NCBI GenBank assembly: GCA_000302695.1
Contig: AMFN01000003.1
Span: 558,001 to 622,000 of the forward strand
Reading direction: 5' to 3'
Origin: Enterobacteriaceae bacterium LSJC7
GTDB lineage: Bacteria; Pseudomonadota; Gammaproteobacteria; Enterobacterales; Enterobacteriaceae
Length of the DNA stretch: 64,000 nt
Shown: piece by piece, positions 1-9,098 of the stretch
Numbering within the stretch: the stretch's first letter is position 1
Layout: every line of letters begins with the position of its first letter
Made by a program: the position numbers and the translations under genes
The notes under the pieces: generated by a model
The model's database searches: none
What the model was told of the DNA's origin: nothing
What the model saw: the letters and a program-made list of their open reading frames with translations, nothing else

Positions 1-235
1 GCCGGGTGCCGAGCACTGATGAAGGACAGTGCTACACCTGACTCAACGCAAACCACAAATGCACGCAACGACACCGCAGCCGTGCGGCAATGCGCGCAAA
101 CACGACGCCTGCGCGACAGGCATAAAACCCAGTTACAGCCCAGCCACAGCAACCCTATTGGTTTGACCCGCGTCGGCGGTTTAAAAGTGAGAGAGCACAA
201 ACAGCGCACCTGAGCACAGGGTTTTACTCATCGCG
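1..235. other. No gene recognised
   Basis: This is the left edge of the window, up to the end of the minus-strand LysR gene. A reading frame of 64 codons exists on the plus strand, but it has no recognisable domain and no convincing ribosome binding site. I see no tRNA, repeat or clear terminator here. Confidence 0.5.
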
Positions 236-1141
236 TCACCACTGGGTTCGTCTTACTTCCTCTTTGAGCAACTGAATAAACAGCTTTGCCGGTGCAGTCA
301 GCAGCATTTTCTCCGACCAGACAATGTAGTAGCTGGCCGAAGGCACGTTGTTGACGGGGATAACCGCAAAGCGGTCGCTGAGAATGGCTGAATCACAGGT
401 GCCGGAGGCAACCACTGTCAGGTAGTCAGCATGCAGCATCATATTGAGCGCGCAAATCAGCGAGTCGGTGCGAATCAGGTTTGGCAGCCGGGTGTACATC
501 GCCTGAAAATCCACCATCAAACGCCGGTAATAACCCATTGTCGATTCCGGCAGCAGCCACCTGGCTTTGCTAAGTTGCTCCAGCGTTTGCGCCTGTTCCA
601 GCGGGTGCCCACGGCGACAGAGAATGGAAAATGAGGCCGTCATCAGTGGTTCGGTAATCAGGTCTTCTACCAGCGACGAAGGTTCAATGGTGCCTACAGC
701 AAAATCCAGCTCGCCGCTGCGGAGCATGGGCAGCAGCGCAGAGAGCTGGCCCTCTTTGACCGTCATCTGTACGTGTGGGCTGCGTGCCAGAAACGCATCC
801 GTCACCGTTGGCAGCACGGTCATTAACATCAACGATGAAAACCCCATGTTCAGCACGCCGTGGGAGTAGTTGTTTATTTGCTCAACCTCATGGCTGGCAC
901 GCAGCAACTCTTCAAGAATCAACTGCGCGCGCTGGGAAAATGCCAGCCCGGCCTCAGTTAGGCGGGTGCCGTCACTGTCGCGCAAAAAAAGCTGCGCCCC
1001 CAGAGTTTGCTCAAGATCACGTATCGTGCGGCTCACTGTCGGCTGCGCCAGCCCCAGTTCCCTGGCTGCAGCGCGGATACTGCCGCTTCGTAAAATCTGG
1101 CGAAACACCTGTAGCTGGCGCGTTTTTGGCAGCCTGTTCAT
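236..1141 (-). CDS. LysR-family transcriptional regulator, AbgR-like
   Basis: DNA-binding transcriptional regulator of 301 residues. The N-terminal 60 residues form a LysR-type winged helix-turn-helix (FRQILRSGSIRAAARELGLA, then QPTVSRTIRDLE). The rest is a periplasmic-binding-protein-like effector domain. The sequence resembles E. coli AbgR, regulator of p-aminobenzoyl-glutamate uptake and hydrolysis, notably in the EGQLSALLPMLRSGELDFAV stretch. It is transcribed away from an MFS transporter and an M20 amidohydrolase across about 105 bp. That is the usual LysR arrangement and suggests control of those two genes by their substrate. The family assignment is firm. The AbgR similarity is from memory of that protein, and the effector is unknown. 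Confidence 0.9.
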   Translation of the reverse strand: MNRLPKTRQLQVFRQILRSGSIRAAARELGLAQPTVSRTIRDLEQTLGAQLFLRDSDGTRLTEAGLAFSQRAQLILEELLRASHEVEQINNYSHGVLNMGFSSLMLMTVLPTVTDAFLARSPHVQMTVKEGQLSALLPMLRSGELDFAVGTIEPSSLVEDLITEPLMTASFSILCRRGHPLEQAQTLEQLSKARWLLPESTMGYYRRLMVDFQAMYTRLPNLIRTDSLICALNMMLHADYLTVVASGTCDSAILSDRFAVIPVNNVPSASYYIVWSEKMLLTAPAKLFIQLLKEEVRRTQW

Positions 1142-1246
1142 CCTCTCCCCTATAGAAAAAAAGTATCACCCTGATAAAAACATTATCTTTTTTGGAAAAT
1201 ATCAACAAGTTAGTATTCTCTCTGGCATTCTATGGAGGGCCGCATA

Positions 1247-2434
1247 ATGAGCAAAAGATTGCAGATGATTGGGCTATTGTTGTTTGGCTATACCATCGTA
1301 TTTATCGACAAGACGGTCATCGGTTTCGCGCTGCTGCCCATCGAAAAGGAATTTGACCTCTCCGCGCAACAGCTGGGCTACCTTACCGGGTTGTTTTTCC
1401 TCACCTATTCCTGCTTCCAGATCCCCGCCGGTTGGCTGAATGACCGCATCGGTTATAAAAAAATGCTGATAATCTCGCTGGCGCTGCTCGGCGCGTTCGC
1501 GCTGTGCTTTGGCCTGCTGGGGGCAAGCCTGGGTCTGTTGCTGCTGTTCCGGGCGCTCTCCGGCATTGGTCACGCAGGTTATCCGGCGTCCTGTGCAAAA
1601 GCGGTGGTCAGCAACTTCCCGCCCGCACAGCGCACGTTTGCCCAGTCGATTTTGCTGTCTTCTGCCGGCCTTGCGATGACTATCGGCCCGGTACTGGCCG
1701 TGTGGGCATTGAGCCAGTTTGGCTGGCGTCATTCGTTTGTCACACTGGGCGTTGTGGCCTGCCTGGTGGCGCTACTGATTGTGGTGATTATTCCCGGCCA
1801 GACCATCAGCCGCACCAGCATCCAGGCAGCAAAACAGCAGGGACTGTTTAAAAACAAGGCTCTGTTACTGATGTTTTTATCCATCTTTTGCGTCAATATT
1901 CCCAACTACGGCATGATGGCCTGGCTACCCAAATTTCTGGTGCAGCACATGGCTATGCCGGTCAGTGTCTCTGGCTATATCATCGCGTTTGGCGGCTTCG
2001 GCATCTGGCTGTCGTCCCTGGCGACCGGCTGGCTGGTGGGCAAATATTTTGACGGCAAAGAAGCGCGCGTCATCATGACCTGCGCGGCGATTGGTGCCGT
2101 GTGCATTCTCGCGATTTACTACATGACATCGCCGCTTAGCGCCGCGCTGTTTCTGTTTATCGGCCAGGTGTGCCTGATGGCCACCTTCGTCACCGTGTTT
2201 ACGCTGCCGATGAAGCGCCTGCCGGAGAACATCATGGGTTCGGCAATGGGTTTTATTAATACCGGCGGCACGCTGGGCGGGTTTGTCTCCCCCATCGTCA
2301 TGGGTTATCTGGTTAACGCCACCGGCTCTTTCCATTCGGCGTTTATTTTCTTGTCCGTCGCAATGCTCTGCGCGGGGCTTGCCATCCTGCCGTTATACGT
2401 CAGAACAGCCGCCACCCCGCGGGCAGCAATTTAA
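1247..2434 (+). CDS. MFS transporter (anion:cation symporter-like)
   Basis: Inner-membrane major facilitator superfamily permease of 395 residues with about 12 hydrophobic segments. The loop between helices 2 and 3 has the family signature (GWLNDRIGYKKML). An in-frame ATG lies 15 bp upstream, but the strong GGAGGG at 1234-1239 sits 7 nt before the ATG at 1247, so I chose that start. The M20 amidohydrolase begins 13 bp after the stop, so the two genes are almost certainly cotranscribed. This suggests that the permease imports the amide or acyl-amino acid that the enzyme cleaves. The transported compound is an inference and cannot be read from the sequence. Confidence 0.9.
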   Translation: MSKRLQMIGLLLFGYTIVFIDKTVIGFALLPIEKEFDLSAQQLGYLTGLFFLTYSCFQIPAGWLNDRIGYKKMLIISLALLGAFALCFGLLGASLGLLLLFRALSGIGHAGYPASCAKAVVSNFPPAQRTFAQSILLSSAGLAMTIGPVLAVWALSQFGWRHSFVTLGVVACLVALLIVVIIPGQTISRTSIQAAKQQGLFKNKALLLMFLSIFCVNIPNYGMMAWLPKFLVQHMAMPVSVSGYIIAFGGFGIWLSSLATGWLVGKYFDGKEARVIMTCAAIGAVCILAIYYMTSPLSAALFLFIGQVCLMATFVTVFTLPMKRLPENIMGSAMGFINTGGTLGGFVSPIVMGYLVNATGSFHSAFIFLSVAMLCAGLAILPLYVRTAATPRAAI

Positions 2435-2447
2435 GCAAGGAGTCTTC

Positions 2448-3623
2448 ATGAAAAATGAACTGACAGCGCAGATTGATACCGTATTTGATGACGTTGTCGC
2501 CTGGCGTCGCCACATCCACGCCAACCCGGATCTCTCTTTTCACGAGAAGCCGACCGCCGATTACATCGCTCGGGCGCTCAGCGCTATCGAGGGCATCGAG
2601 ATTTCCCGCCCGGTGGAAAACAGCGTGATTGCCGTGCTAAAAGGGGAATGCGCAGGTCCAACCTGGGCGCTGCGCGCGGATATTGACGCCCTGCCGCTAC
2701 AGGAGAAAAGTGGCGAGAGTTTTACCTCGCAAAAAAGTGGCGTGATGCACGCCTGCGGCCACGATGCCCACACCGCCATGCTGATGGGCGCAGTCAAGAT
2801 CCTCGCGGGCTTTCGCCATCGTCTGCATGGCGCGGTGAAATTTATCTTCCAGCCCGCAGAAGAAGTGCCGCCGGGCGGCGCTAAGGATTTGATTGAGCTT
2901 GGCGTGATTGACGATGTGGAGCGCATCTTCGCCCTGCACGTCTACCCGGATTTACCCTCTGGCAAACTGATGCTCAAAGAAGGGCCGTACGTCGCCTCCA
3001 GCGATAACTTTGATATCACCATTAACGGCAAAGGCGGCCACGGCTCCACTCCGCACCAGTCCATTGATCCGATAGTGATTGGCGCAGAAGTCGTATCCGC
3101 GCTGCAAACCATTGTTTCGCGCAGTACCAACCCACTGCACACGCCGGTGGTCACGGTCGCCACCTTCCGCGCGGGCGACAGCTACAACGTTATCCCCGAC
3201 AGCGCGCACCTGGCTGGCACGGTGCGCACCCACGATAACGAAGTGCGTAAAAATGTTCCGGCGCTGTTTGCGCGCATTCTCGATGGCGTGACCCGTGCCC
3301 ACGGCGCGAGTTTTGAGATTACCTGGCAGCGTGGTTACACGGTTGGCATCAACCACCCGGACGCCTGCCGCCTGGCGCGCGAGAAAGTAGCAGAATTTTT
3401 CCCACAAGGGACGCTACAGGAGAGCCAATACCCCATTTTCAGCAGCGAGGACTTTTCGTCCTACCAGGAAAGGGTGCCCGGCTGTTTTATGTTTGTCGGC
3501 ACCGGCAACCCGGACATTGGCGCGGTCTGGAGCGTACACAACCCGCACTTTGTGCTCGACGAAGCGGCAATGAAAAACGGCATTCGCGCCCACCTGGCGA
3601 TTATCAGTTCGCTGATGGAGTAA
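2448..3623 (+). CDS. M20 family amidohydrolase (N-acyl-amino acid/hippurate hydrolase type)
   Basis: Metal-dependent amidohydrolase of 391 residues, peptidase family M20 subfamily D. Members remove acyl groups from N-acyl amino acids, hippurate or indole-acetyl conjugates in the cytoplasm. Visible motifs are RRHIHANPDLSFHE near residue 20, ADIDALPLQE near 78, the metal-binding MHACGHDAHTA (Cys103, His105) and QPAEEVPPGGAKDLI near 145. A Shine-Dalgarno GGAG lies just before the ATG at 2448; longer in-frame upstream starts would overlap the transporter. Together with the AbgR-like regulator and the MFS permease it forms a compact scavenging unit. The actual substrate is unknown. It is a single protein, unlike the AbgA/AbgB pair of E. 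coli. Confidence 0.9.
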   Translation: MKNELTAQIDTVFDDVVAWRRHIHANPDLSFHEKPTADYIARALSAIEGIEISRPVENSVIAVLKGECAGPTWALRADIDALPLQEKSGESFTSQKSGVMHACGHDAHTAMLMGAVKILAGFRHRLHGAVKFIFQPAEEVPPGGAKDLIELGVIDDVERIFALHVYPDLPSGKLMLKEGPYVASSDNFDITINGKGGHGSTPHQSIDPIVIGAEVVSALQTIVSRSTNPLHTPVVTVATFRAGDSYNVIPDSAHLAGTVRTHDNEVRKNVPALFARILDGVTRAHGASFEITWQRGYTVGINHPDACRLAREKVAEFFPQGTLQESQYPIFSSEDFSSYQERVPGCFMFVGTGNPDIGAVWSVHNPHFVLDEAAMKNGIRAHLAIISSLME

Positions 3624-3647
3624 GGGCAACGCAATTGAGACAGGACC

Positions 3648-3678
3648 GGCGCTGCGGGCAACCACAGCGCCTTTATTT
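3648..3678 (+). terminator. Rho-independent terminator after the amidohydrolase gene
   Basis: GGCGCTG (3648-3654) pairs with CAGCGCC (3665-3671) around a 10-nt loop and is followed by TTTATTT. It lies 25 bp after the stop codon of the M20 gene and ends that transcript. Confidence 0.75.
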
Positions 3679-3695
3679 CGCCGCTGGACGGTGCT

Positions 3696-4175
3696 TTAGT
3701 GCAGTAAATTGCCGTCGTTGGCAGCCGCCAGCCGCGGCTGGGGGGTGTGTTCGGCGTAAAAGGCGTTATAACGCTGCTGAAACGCCTTCATCTCATCCAT
3801 TTCCGGCTCCATCTCGCGCAGCAGGCTGAAGGCAAGGCGAATCTGCGCGTCACTGAGCGGCGAGGCCAGGCGCGCACGCTGGAGGATTCGGTGCCAGGTC
3901 ACCAGATTGCTGTCGCTGGGGTCAATGATATAGAGCTGCCAGATGAGCAGTGTCTGCGCACCGTGCGCAAGCGCGGTTTCGCCAGGGCGGGCAAGCAGTG
4001 CGAGAAATTCACCGCTGGCAGCCTTCCCCATTTGATCCATCATTGACTCCACGGCTACTGGCGTCATCGCCAGCCTTTCGCTCAGGCGCTTGACCGCGCG
4101 GCGCGAATCCGAGGTCAGCACGCGAAAACCAACAATAAACACCACCACCAGCGTCAACAGCATCAACCAAATCAT
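3696..4175 (-). CDS. DUF1198 family protein (YicN-like)
   Basis: Protein of 159 residues with one N-terminal hydrophobic helix (MIWLMLLTLVVVFIVGF), so it is probably anchored in the inner membrane with a cytoplasmic tail. The following stretch LTSDSRRAVKRLSERL and a later ILQRARLASPLSDAQIRLAF match what I recall of the DUF1198 family (E. coli YicN). Function is unknown for the family. A GTG two codons upstream is possible, but the ATG at 4175 has GGAT at a suitable distance and family members begin MIWLM. The gene converges with the amidohydrolase gene. Confidence 0.7.
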   Translation of the reverse strand: MIWLMLLTLVVVFIVGFRVLTSDSRRAVKRLSERLAMTPVAVESMMDQMGKAASGEFLALLARPGETALAHGAQTLLIWQLYIIDPSDSNLVTWHRILQRARLASPLSDAQIRLAFSLLREMEPEMDEMKAFQQRYNAFYAEHTPQPRLAAANDGNLLH

Positions 4176-4236
4176 GGGCACATCCGTTTATTTACAGGAT
4201 GCTTATCATACGGGGAAATAGCGCGGCGGGCATAAT

Positions 4237-4258
4237 GAAAAACGGCCCTGACGGGCCG
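4237..4258 (-). terminator. Terminator after the SnoaL-like gene
   Basis: CGGCCC (4243-4248) and GGGCCG (4253-4258) form a stem with a TGAC loop. On the minus strand it is followed by a run of five T (4242-4238). It lies directly downstream of the minus-strand gene ending at 4265. Confidence 0.8.
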
Positions 4259-4264
4259 CCAACA

Positions 4265-4735
4265 TCAGAACATGGTATTACTGTTGGCTGCCTTCTCCGG
4301 CACATCCTGAATCACGTCCCAGTGCTCCACAATCTTCCCGCCCTGCACGCGGAAAATATCTACCACCGCCTGTCCACGGTCTTTCGGCCCGCTGGTAGCG
4401 TGAACGTGCAGATACACCAGATCACCATCGGTGGCGCTACGGACAATACGCGCACGCGACTGCGGGTTCTCTTTAAAGTAACCGGCAAAATATGACACAA
4501 ACGGCGCTTTGCCATCCGGCACCTGCGGGTTGTGCTGTTTGTAATTGTCTGCCACCACTTCAGCGGCCTGCGTAACTTCATGTTTATTAAAAAAGCGGTC
4601 GTAGAAATTAAGCACCAGCGTGCGGTTTGCCTCTTCTGCGGCCACATCACGCGCGCTACTTTGCGCTGCACTCGCACCAAACACCATTCCCACGCTCAGC
4701 CACAGCGCGATCGCCATTTTGATTCCAGACTGCAT
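4265..4735 (-). CDS. Secreted SnoaL-like/NTF2-like protein
   Basis: Protein of 156 residues with a typical signal peptide (residues 1-23, ending in a SAAQ-type cleavage region), so it is probably periplasmic. The mature part looks like the SnoaL-like polyketide-cyclase/NTF2 fold: an N-terminal helix with NFYDRFFNKHE, then NYKQHNPQVPDGKAPF and the strand-rich end VVDIFRVQGGKIVEHWDVIQ. Proteins of this kind are annotated as nuclear transport factor 2 family or SnoaL-like, and most have no known reaction. It stands alone, with its own terminator downstream. The catalytic role is undetermined; the fold assignment is fairly sure. Confidence 0.75.
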   Translation of the reverse strand: MQSGIKMAIALWLSVGMVFGASAAQSSARDVAAEEANRTLVLNFYDRFFNKHEVTQAAEVVADNYKQHNPQVPDGKAPFVSYFAGYFKENPQSRARIVRSATDGDLVYLHVHATSGPKDRGQAVVDIFRVQGGKIVEHWDVIQDVPEKAANSNTMF

Positions 4736-5115
4736 CGTTATGTCCTCTTTGGATAACTACCGGTTCGTTCTACCAGCAGGGTTATTTAGCCAGTAAGCCC
4801 ACTCACTCTACGCCTTTAGTTGGGGCTGTCGTTTCCAGCGCTGTCTTCACGGTCAACACAGCCGCCAAATGCAAATGAGAAATATAATTATTTTACCTCA
4901 TATTACAACGGATGAACGCCAGGGGCATTCCGTAATGACTGTGGGTAAAAAGTAAATGAATTGTTTCGCAAATTGCGAAATGACACCTTTTCACACACAA
5001 TCAAACTTGCCGCACTTTTCAAGGGAGTGAATCATAAACGGCGCATGACAGCGTTCCCTGGAAGATAAATGCTGTCCCGATATCAGTGCGGGTAAGCCAA
5101 AAAAGCGGAGTGATT
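4736..5115. other. 380-bp non-coding gap upstream of rcnB
   Basis: The region separates the divergent SnoaL-like and rcnB genes. No coding sequence is supported, and there is no trace of rcnA or rcnR, which precede rcnB in E. coli. It contains a perfect 8-bp inverted repeat at 4964-4980 (TTTCGCAA, one A, TTGCGAAA) that could be an operator. Confidence 0.6.
4964..4980. repeat. Perfect inverted repeat, possible operator
   Basis: TTTCGCAA-A-TTGCGAAA is a perfect 8-bp inverted repeat with a 1-nt spacer, about 135 bp before the rcnB start. It has the size and symmetry of a dimeric repressor site. I do not recognise it as an RcnR site, and the binding protein is unknown. Confidence 0.45.
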
Positions 5116-5481
5116 ATGGGTAGAAAAGTCGTGTTACTGGCAGCAGCGCTGCTGCTGGGAAACGCAAGCCAGGTACTGGCCGCGCAGGGCAGCGTGGATG
5201 AACAGGCAGAAGCCTTAACGCAGCCACAGGCACAAAGCGGCGATGCGTCGTTCGAACTCAAAGAATTTAGCGCTGATTTCCGTACCTTTAAGCCGGGCGA
5301 TATCGTCCCGGACCTGTATCGCTCAAAGCAATATGAAATCGGCCAGTGGAACCAGCGCCACCTGCCCGCGCCTGATGCCGACAGCCACTGGACCTACATG
5401 GGCGGCAACTATGTACTCATCACCAATGCCGAAGGCAAGGTACTGCGCGCCATGTCGGGCGATATTTTTTATCAGCACTGA
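5116..5481 (+). CDS. rcnB: RcnB, periplasmic nickel/cobalt homeostasis protein
   Basis: Small secreted protein of 121 residues. In E. coli RcnB is periplasmic and tunes Ni/Co export by RcnA. A signal peptide spans about residues 1-22 (GRKVVLLAAALLLGNASQVL). The mature domain carries the family core FADF-type ADFRTFKPGDIVPDLYR, then QWNQRHLPAPDADSHWTYMGG and the C-terminal GDIFYQH, all close to E. coli RcnB. GGAG at 5107-5110 precedes the ATG at 5116; an upstream in-frame ATG has no such site. As in E. coli it lies near mrp, but here the exporter gene rcnA and the repressor gene rcnR are absent. Its partner must be encoded elsewhere or the protein has another role. Confidence 0.85.
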   Translation: MGRKVVLLAAALLLGNASQVLAAQGSVDEQAEALTQPQAQSGDASFELKEFSADFRTFKPGDIVPDLYRSKQYEIGQWNQRHLPAPDADSHWTYMGGNYVLITNAEGKVLRAMSGDIFYQH

Positions 5482-5516
5482 TACCGACTGAGCGTTCATT
5501 TCCCTGAACCATAAAA

Positions 5517-5542
5517 AAGCCGCTTCACAGGAAGCGGCTTTA
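5517..5542. terminator. Bidirectional terminator between rcnB and mrp
   Basis: AAGCCGCTTC (5517-5526) and GAAGCGGCTT (5531-5540) form a perfect 10-bp stem with an ACAG loop. A-rich sequence precedes it and T-rich sequence follows, so it can end the convergent rcnB and mrp transcripts. Confidence 0.85.
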
Positions 5543-5562
5543 AGCGAGTCATGTCTGTACTA

Positions 5563-6672
5563 TCACAGCGCGCGAAACGCAATCTCCCCCGGAATGACCT
5601 CGCCCTGCCAGTAAAGCTGCGCGGCAACGCGGCCTGCAAGCTGGCGATATATGGCGGTAAATTCACTGTCCGGGCGGCTTACTACCGTTGGCTGTCCACG
5701 GTCGAGATCTTCACGCAGCGTAATGTGCAGCGGCATCTGCCCCAGCAGCGCAGTATGGTATGTCGCCGCCAGCTTCTCAGCGCCACCAGTGCCAAAAATC
5801 GGCTCGTGATGGCCGCAGTTGCTGCAAATATGCATGCTCATATTCTCAACAATGCCCAGCACCGGCACGTCAACCTTGCGGAACATCACAATGCCTTTTT
5901 TGGCATCCAGCAGTGCCACATCCTGCGGCGTAGTCACCACCACCGCACCGGTTACCGGAATGTTCTGCGCCAGCGTCAGCTGAATGTCGCCGGTGCCTGG
6001 CGGCATGTCGAGCACCAGATAGTCCAGCTCCGGCCATATCGTTTCCTGCAACATTTGCATCAGCGCTTTGCTCGCCATCGGCCCGCGCCAGACCATGGCG
6101 TTATCGTCGGTCACGAGATAGCCAATGGAGTTAGTGGCAAGGCCATGGGCCACAATCGGGGCCATGTGGGTGCCATCCGGCGAGGTCGGGCGCTCGCCTT
6201 CTGCGCCAAGCATAGTCGGGACAGAAGGACCGTAGATATCGGCATCCAGAATGCCGACCTTCGCCCCTTCCGCGGCCAGCGCCAGCGCCAGATTCACGGC
6301 GGTGGAGGATTTTCCCACGCCGCCCTTGCCGGAACTGATGGCAATGATGTTCTTCACGCCATTGATACCAGCTTGATCTTTCACGCGCTTGAGCGTGGCG
6401 ATGTTGTGGCTGAGCTTCCAGTCAATGGCTTTCGCGCCAGTCAGACGCAGTAAATCCGCGCTGCACTGCTCTTTAAGTTCTTCAAACGCGCTCTTCCAGG
6501 CAAACGGCATTTGCAGCTCAATGTGCACGGTGTCGTCCAGCCAGGCGACGTGATGCAGCGCTTTCAGGGCGGTAAGATTATGCGTTAACGTTGGGTGCTG
6601 AAAATTGACCAGCGTCCCGGCAACCGTGGCGCGCAGGGCTTCCGGGGATCTGGACGGGGATTGCGAGTTCAT
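5563..6672 (-). CDS. mrp: Mrp/ApbC iron-sulfur cluster carrier ATPase
   Basis: Cytoplasmic P-loop ATPase of 369 residues that carries and transfers Fe-S clusters (Mrp/Nbp35 family). An N-terminal MIP18-like domain (about 1-90) is followed by the deviant Walker A SSGKGGVGKSS near residue 110, DADIYGPSVPTML and the Fe-S binding pair CSNCGHHEPIF near 283. The length equals E. coli Mrp from the start chosen here. That ATG is preceded by AAAGGAG, while the in-frame upstream extension is not conserved. It is divergent from metG, as in E. coli, with a 152-bp shared control region. Confidence 0.97.
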   Translation of the reverse strand: MNSQSPSRSPEALRATVAGTLVNFQHPTLTHNLTALKALHHVAWLDDTVHIELQMPFAWKSAFEELKEQCSADLLRLTGAKAIDWKLSHNIATLKRVKDQAGINGVKNIIAISSGKGGVGKSSTAVNLALALAAEGAKVGILDADIYGPSVPTMLGAEGERPTSPDGTHMAPIVAHGLATNSIGYLVTDDNAMVWRGPMASKALMQMLQETIWPELDYLVLDMPPGTGDIQLTLAQNIPVTGAVVVTTPQDVALLDAKKGIVMFRKVDVPVLGIVENMSMHICSNCGHHEPIFGTGGAEKLAATYHTALLGQMPLHITLREDLDRGQPTVVSRPDSEFTAIYRQLAGRVAAQLYWQGEVIPGEIAFRAL

Positions 6673-6824
6673 CCCGACTCCTTTGTTAGGGTAATGACAT
6701 TGCTTGTCCTTAAGCATACCAGAGAGCGAATAATTCCCCCATCACTCGCTTTTGGCTTACCAAACTATTCCCCATTTGTTACTATCGAACCCCTTTTTTT
6801 ATTCATGAAAACTGAACGATAACT

Positions 6825-8858
6825 ATGGCTCACGTCGCGAAGAAAATACTGGTTACCTGCGCCCTTCCCTATGCGAATGGCTCCATTCATCTCGGTCACA
6901 TGCTGGAGCATATCCAGGCGGATGTCTGGGTTCGGTATCAGCGAATGCGCGGCCACAACGTCAACTTCATCTGCGCCGACGATGCCCACGGCACGCCGAT
7001 TATGCTTAAAGCACAGCAGCTTGGCATCACGCCTGAGCAGATGATTGGCGAAATGAGCCAGGAACATCAGACCGATTTTGCCGGTTTTGATATCAGCTAT
7101 GACAACTATCACTCCACGCACAGCGAGGAGAACCGTGAGCTGTCCGAGCTTATCTACACGCGCCTGAAAGAAAACGGCTTTATCAAAAACCGCACCATCT
7201 CCCAGCTTTACGACCCGGAAAAAGGCATGTTCCTGCCGGACCGTTTTGTGAAAGGCACCTGTCCGAAGTGTAAATCACCGGACCAGTACGGCGACAACTG
7301 TGAAGTGTGTGGCGCAACCTACAGCCCAACGGAGCTGATTGACCCGAAATCCGTGGTGTCTGGCGCTACCCCGGAGATGCGCGAGTCCGAGCACTATTTC
7401 TTTGACCTGCCGTCGTTTAGCGAAATGCTGAAAGCCTGGACGCGCTCCGGCGCATTGCAGGAGCAGGTCGCGAACAAAATGCAGGAGTGGTTCGATGCTG
7501 GTTTGCAGCAGTGGGATATCTCCCGCGACGCGCCGTACTTCGGTTTTGAAATTCCGAACGCGCCGGGCAAATACTTCTACGTCTGGCTGGATGCGCCGAT
7601 TGGCTACATGGGTTCGTTCAAAAACCTGTGTGACAAGCGCGGCGACCTGAATTTTGACGACTGGTGGAAAAAAGATTCTGACGCCGAGCTGTATCACTTT
7701 ATCGGCAAAGACATCGTGTACTTCCACAGCCTGTTCTGGCCGGCCATGCTCGAAGGCAGCGGCTACCGCAAGCCGACCAACCTGTTCGTACATGGCTACG
7801 TGACGGTAAACGGCGCCAAGATGTCAAAATCACGCGGCACCTTCATCAAAGCCAGCACCTGGCTTAAGCATTTTGATGCTGACAGTCTGCGCTACTACTA
7901 CACCGCCAAGCTGTCACCGCGCATTGACGATATCGATCTTAACCTCGAAGACTTCGTGCAGCGCGTGAACGCCGACATCGTCAACAAAGTGGTTAACCTG
8001 GCATCCCGTAACGCGGGCTTTATTGCCAAACGCTTTGATGGCGAACTGGCCGCAGAGCTTGCTGACCCGGCGCTATACCAGACCTTTACCGACGCCGCGC
8101 AGAGCATTGGGGATGCGTGGGAGAGCCGTGAATTTGGCCGCGCGGTGCGTGAAATCATGGCGCTGGCTGACCTCGCTAACCGCTATGTGGACGAACAGGC
8201 ACCGTGGGTGGTCGCAAAAGAAGAAGGCCGTGACGCTGACCTTCAGGCTATCTGCTCGATGGGCATCAACCTGTTCCGCGTGCTGATGACCTGGCTTAAG
8301 CCGGTGCTGCCTTCGCTTGCCGCACGCACCGAAGCGTTCCTCAATACCACCCTGAGCTGGGACGGTATTGCCCAGCCGCTGCTTGGTCACAAGGTCAACA
8401 CCTTCAAGGCGCTGTACAACCGCATCGACATGAAGCAGGTTGAAGCGCTGGTTGAGGCCTCAAAAGAAGAAGTGAAGGCCAGCGCAGCACAGCCGGTGAG
8501 CGGCCCGCTTGCCGATGAGCCGATTGCTGAAACCATCACCTTTGACGACTTCGCCAAAGTAGATATGCGCATTGCACTCATTGAAAACGCTGAGTTCGTG
8601 GACGGCTCCGACAAGCTGCTGCGCCTGACGCTGGATCTCGGTGGCGAGAAGCGCAATGTGTTTTCCGGCATCCGCTCGGCATACCCGGACCCGCAGGCGC
8701 TGATTGGTCGCCTGACGGTGATGGTCGCCAACCTCGCGCCGCGTAAAATGCGCTTTGGCATGTCTGAAGGCATGGTGATGGCCGCCGGTCCTGGCGGGAA
8801 AGATATCTTCCTGCTAAACCCGGACAGCGGCGCACAGCCGGGCCAGCGCGTCAGCTAA
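6825..8858 (+). CDS. metG: Methionyl-tRNA synthetase
   Basis: Class I aminoacyl-tRNA synthetase of 677 residues, the same length as E. coli MetG. It charges tRNA-Met in the cytoplasm. Visible are the HIGH-type motif ([11 protein letters not shown], about residues 14-24), the zinc-binding knuckle [17 protein letters not shown] near 146-162, the KMSKS loop (GAKMSKSRG near 333) and the C-terminal dimerisation/tRNA-binding domain (about 575-677; [20 protein letters not shown]). It is a single-copy essential gene in enterobacteria and marks this region as conserved backbone. It is followed by a strong terminator. Confidence 0.99.
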   Translation: MAHVAKKILVTCALPYANGSIHLGHMLEHIQADVWVRYQRMRGHNVNFICADDAHGTPIMLKAQQLGITPEQMIGEMSQEHQTDFAGFDISYDNYHSTHSEENRELSELIYTRLKENGFIKNRTISQLYDPEKGMFLPDRFVKGTCPKCKSPDQYGDNCEVCGATYSPTELIDPKSVVSGATPEMRESEHYFFDLPSFSEMLKAWTRSGALQEQVANKMQEWFDAGLQQWDISRDAPYFGFEIPNAPGKYFYVWLDAPIGYMGSFKNLCDKRGDLNFDDWWKKDSDAELYHFIGKDIVYFHSLFWPAMLEGSGYRKPTNLFVHGYVTVNGAKMSKSRGTFIKASTWLKHFDADSLRYYYTAKLSPRIDDIDLNLEDFVQRVNADIVNKVVNLASRNAGFIAKRFDGELAAELADPALYQTFTDAAQSIGDAWESREFGRAVREIMALADLANRYVDEQAPWVVAKEEGRDADLQAICSMGINLFRVLMTWLKPVLPSLAARTEAFLNTTLSWDGIAQPLLGHKVNTFKALYNRIDMKQVEALVEASKEEVKASAAQPVSGPLADEPIAETITFDDFAKVDMRIALIENAEFVDGSDKLLRLTLDLGGEKRNVFSGIRSAYPDPQALIGRLTVMVANLAPRKMRFGMSEGMVMAAGPGGKDIFLLNPDSGAQPGQRVS

Positions 8859-8878
8859 TCGCGGCTGAGATACGCACT

Positions 8879-8906
8879 AAAACCCCACGCAACGCCGTGG
8901 GGTTTT
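8879..8906 (+). terminator. metG terminator
   Basis: AAAACCCCACG (8879-8889) and CGTGGGGTTTT (8896-8906) form a perfect 11-bp stem 20 bp after the metG stop. The run of T in the right arm acts as the U-tract. Confidence 0.9.
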
Positions 8907-9098
8907 GCTTTTCTGCGGCAGGTTTTATTGGTGCCGTTCGCAAAGCCTGTCGTTGCCGCGTAGCAAAACGGCCCCCGACACATCGCGACGGGCAGAAAAA
9001 CGCGTTGGATGTGCACCGCTTCACCCATCCGGCACATAATGCTTCGTTAACAGCTTTTCTTCACCGTATAATCCTTTTGCTAACAAAAGGAACACATC

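Noticed and set aside
5551-6453. 300-codon reading frame on the plus strand
   Set aside because: Exactly antisense to mrp; composition rich in His/Arg/Gln as expected from the complement of a GC-rich gene, no domain and no ribosome binding site.
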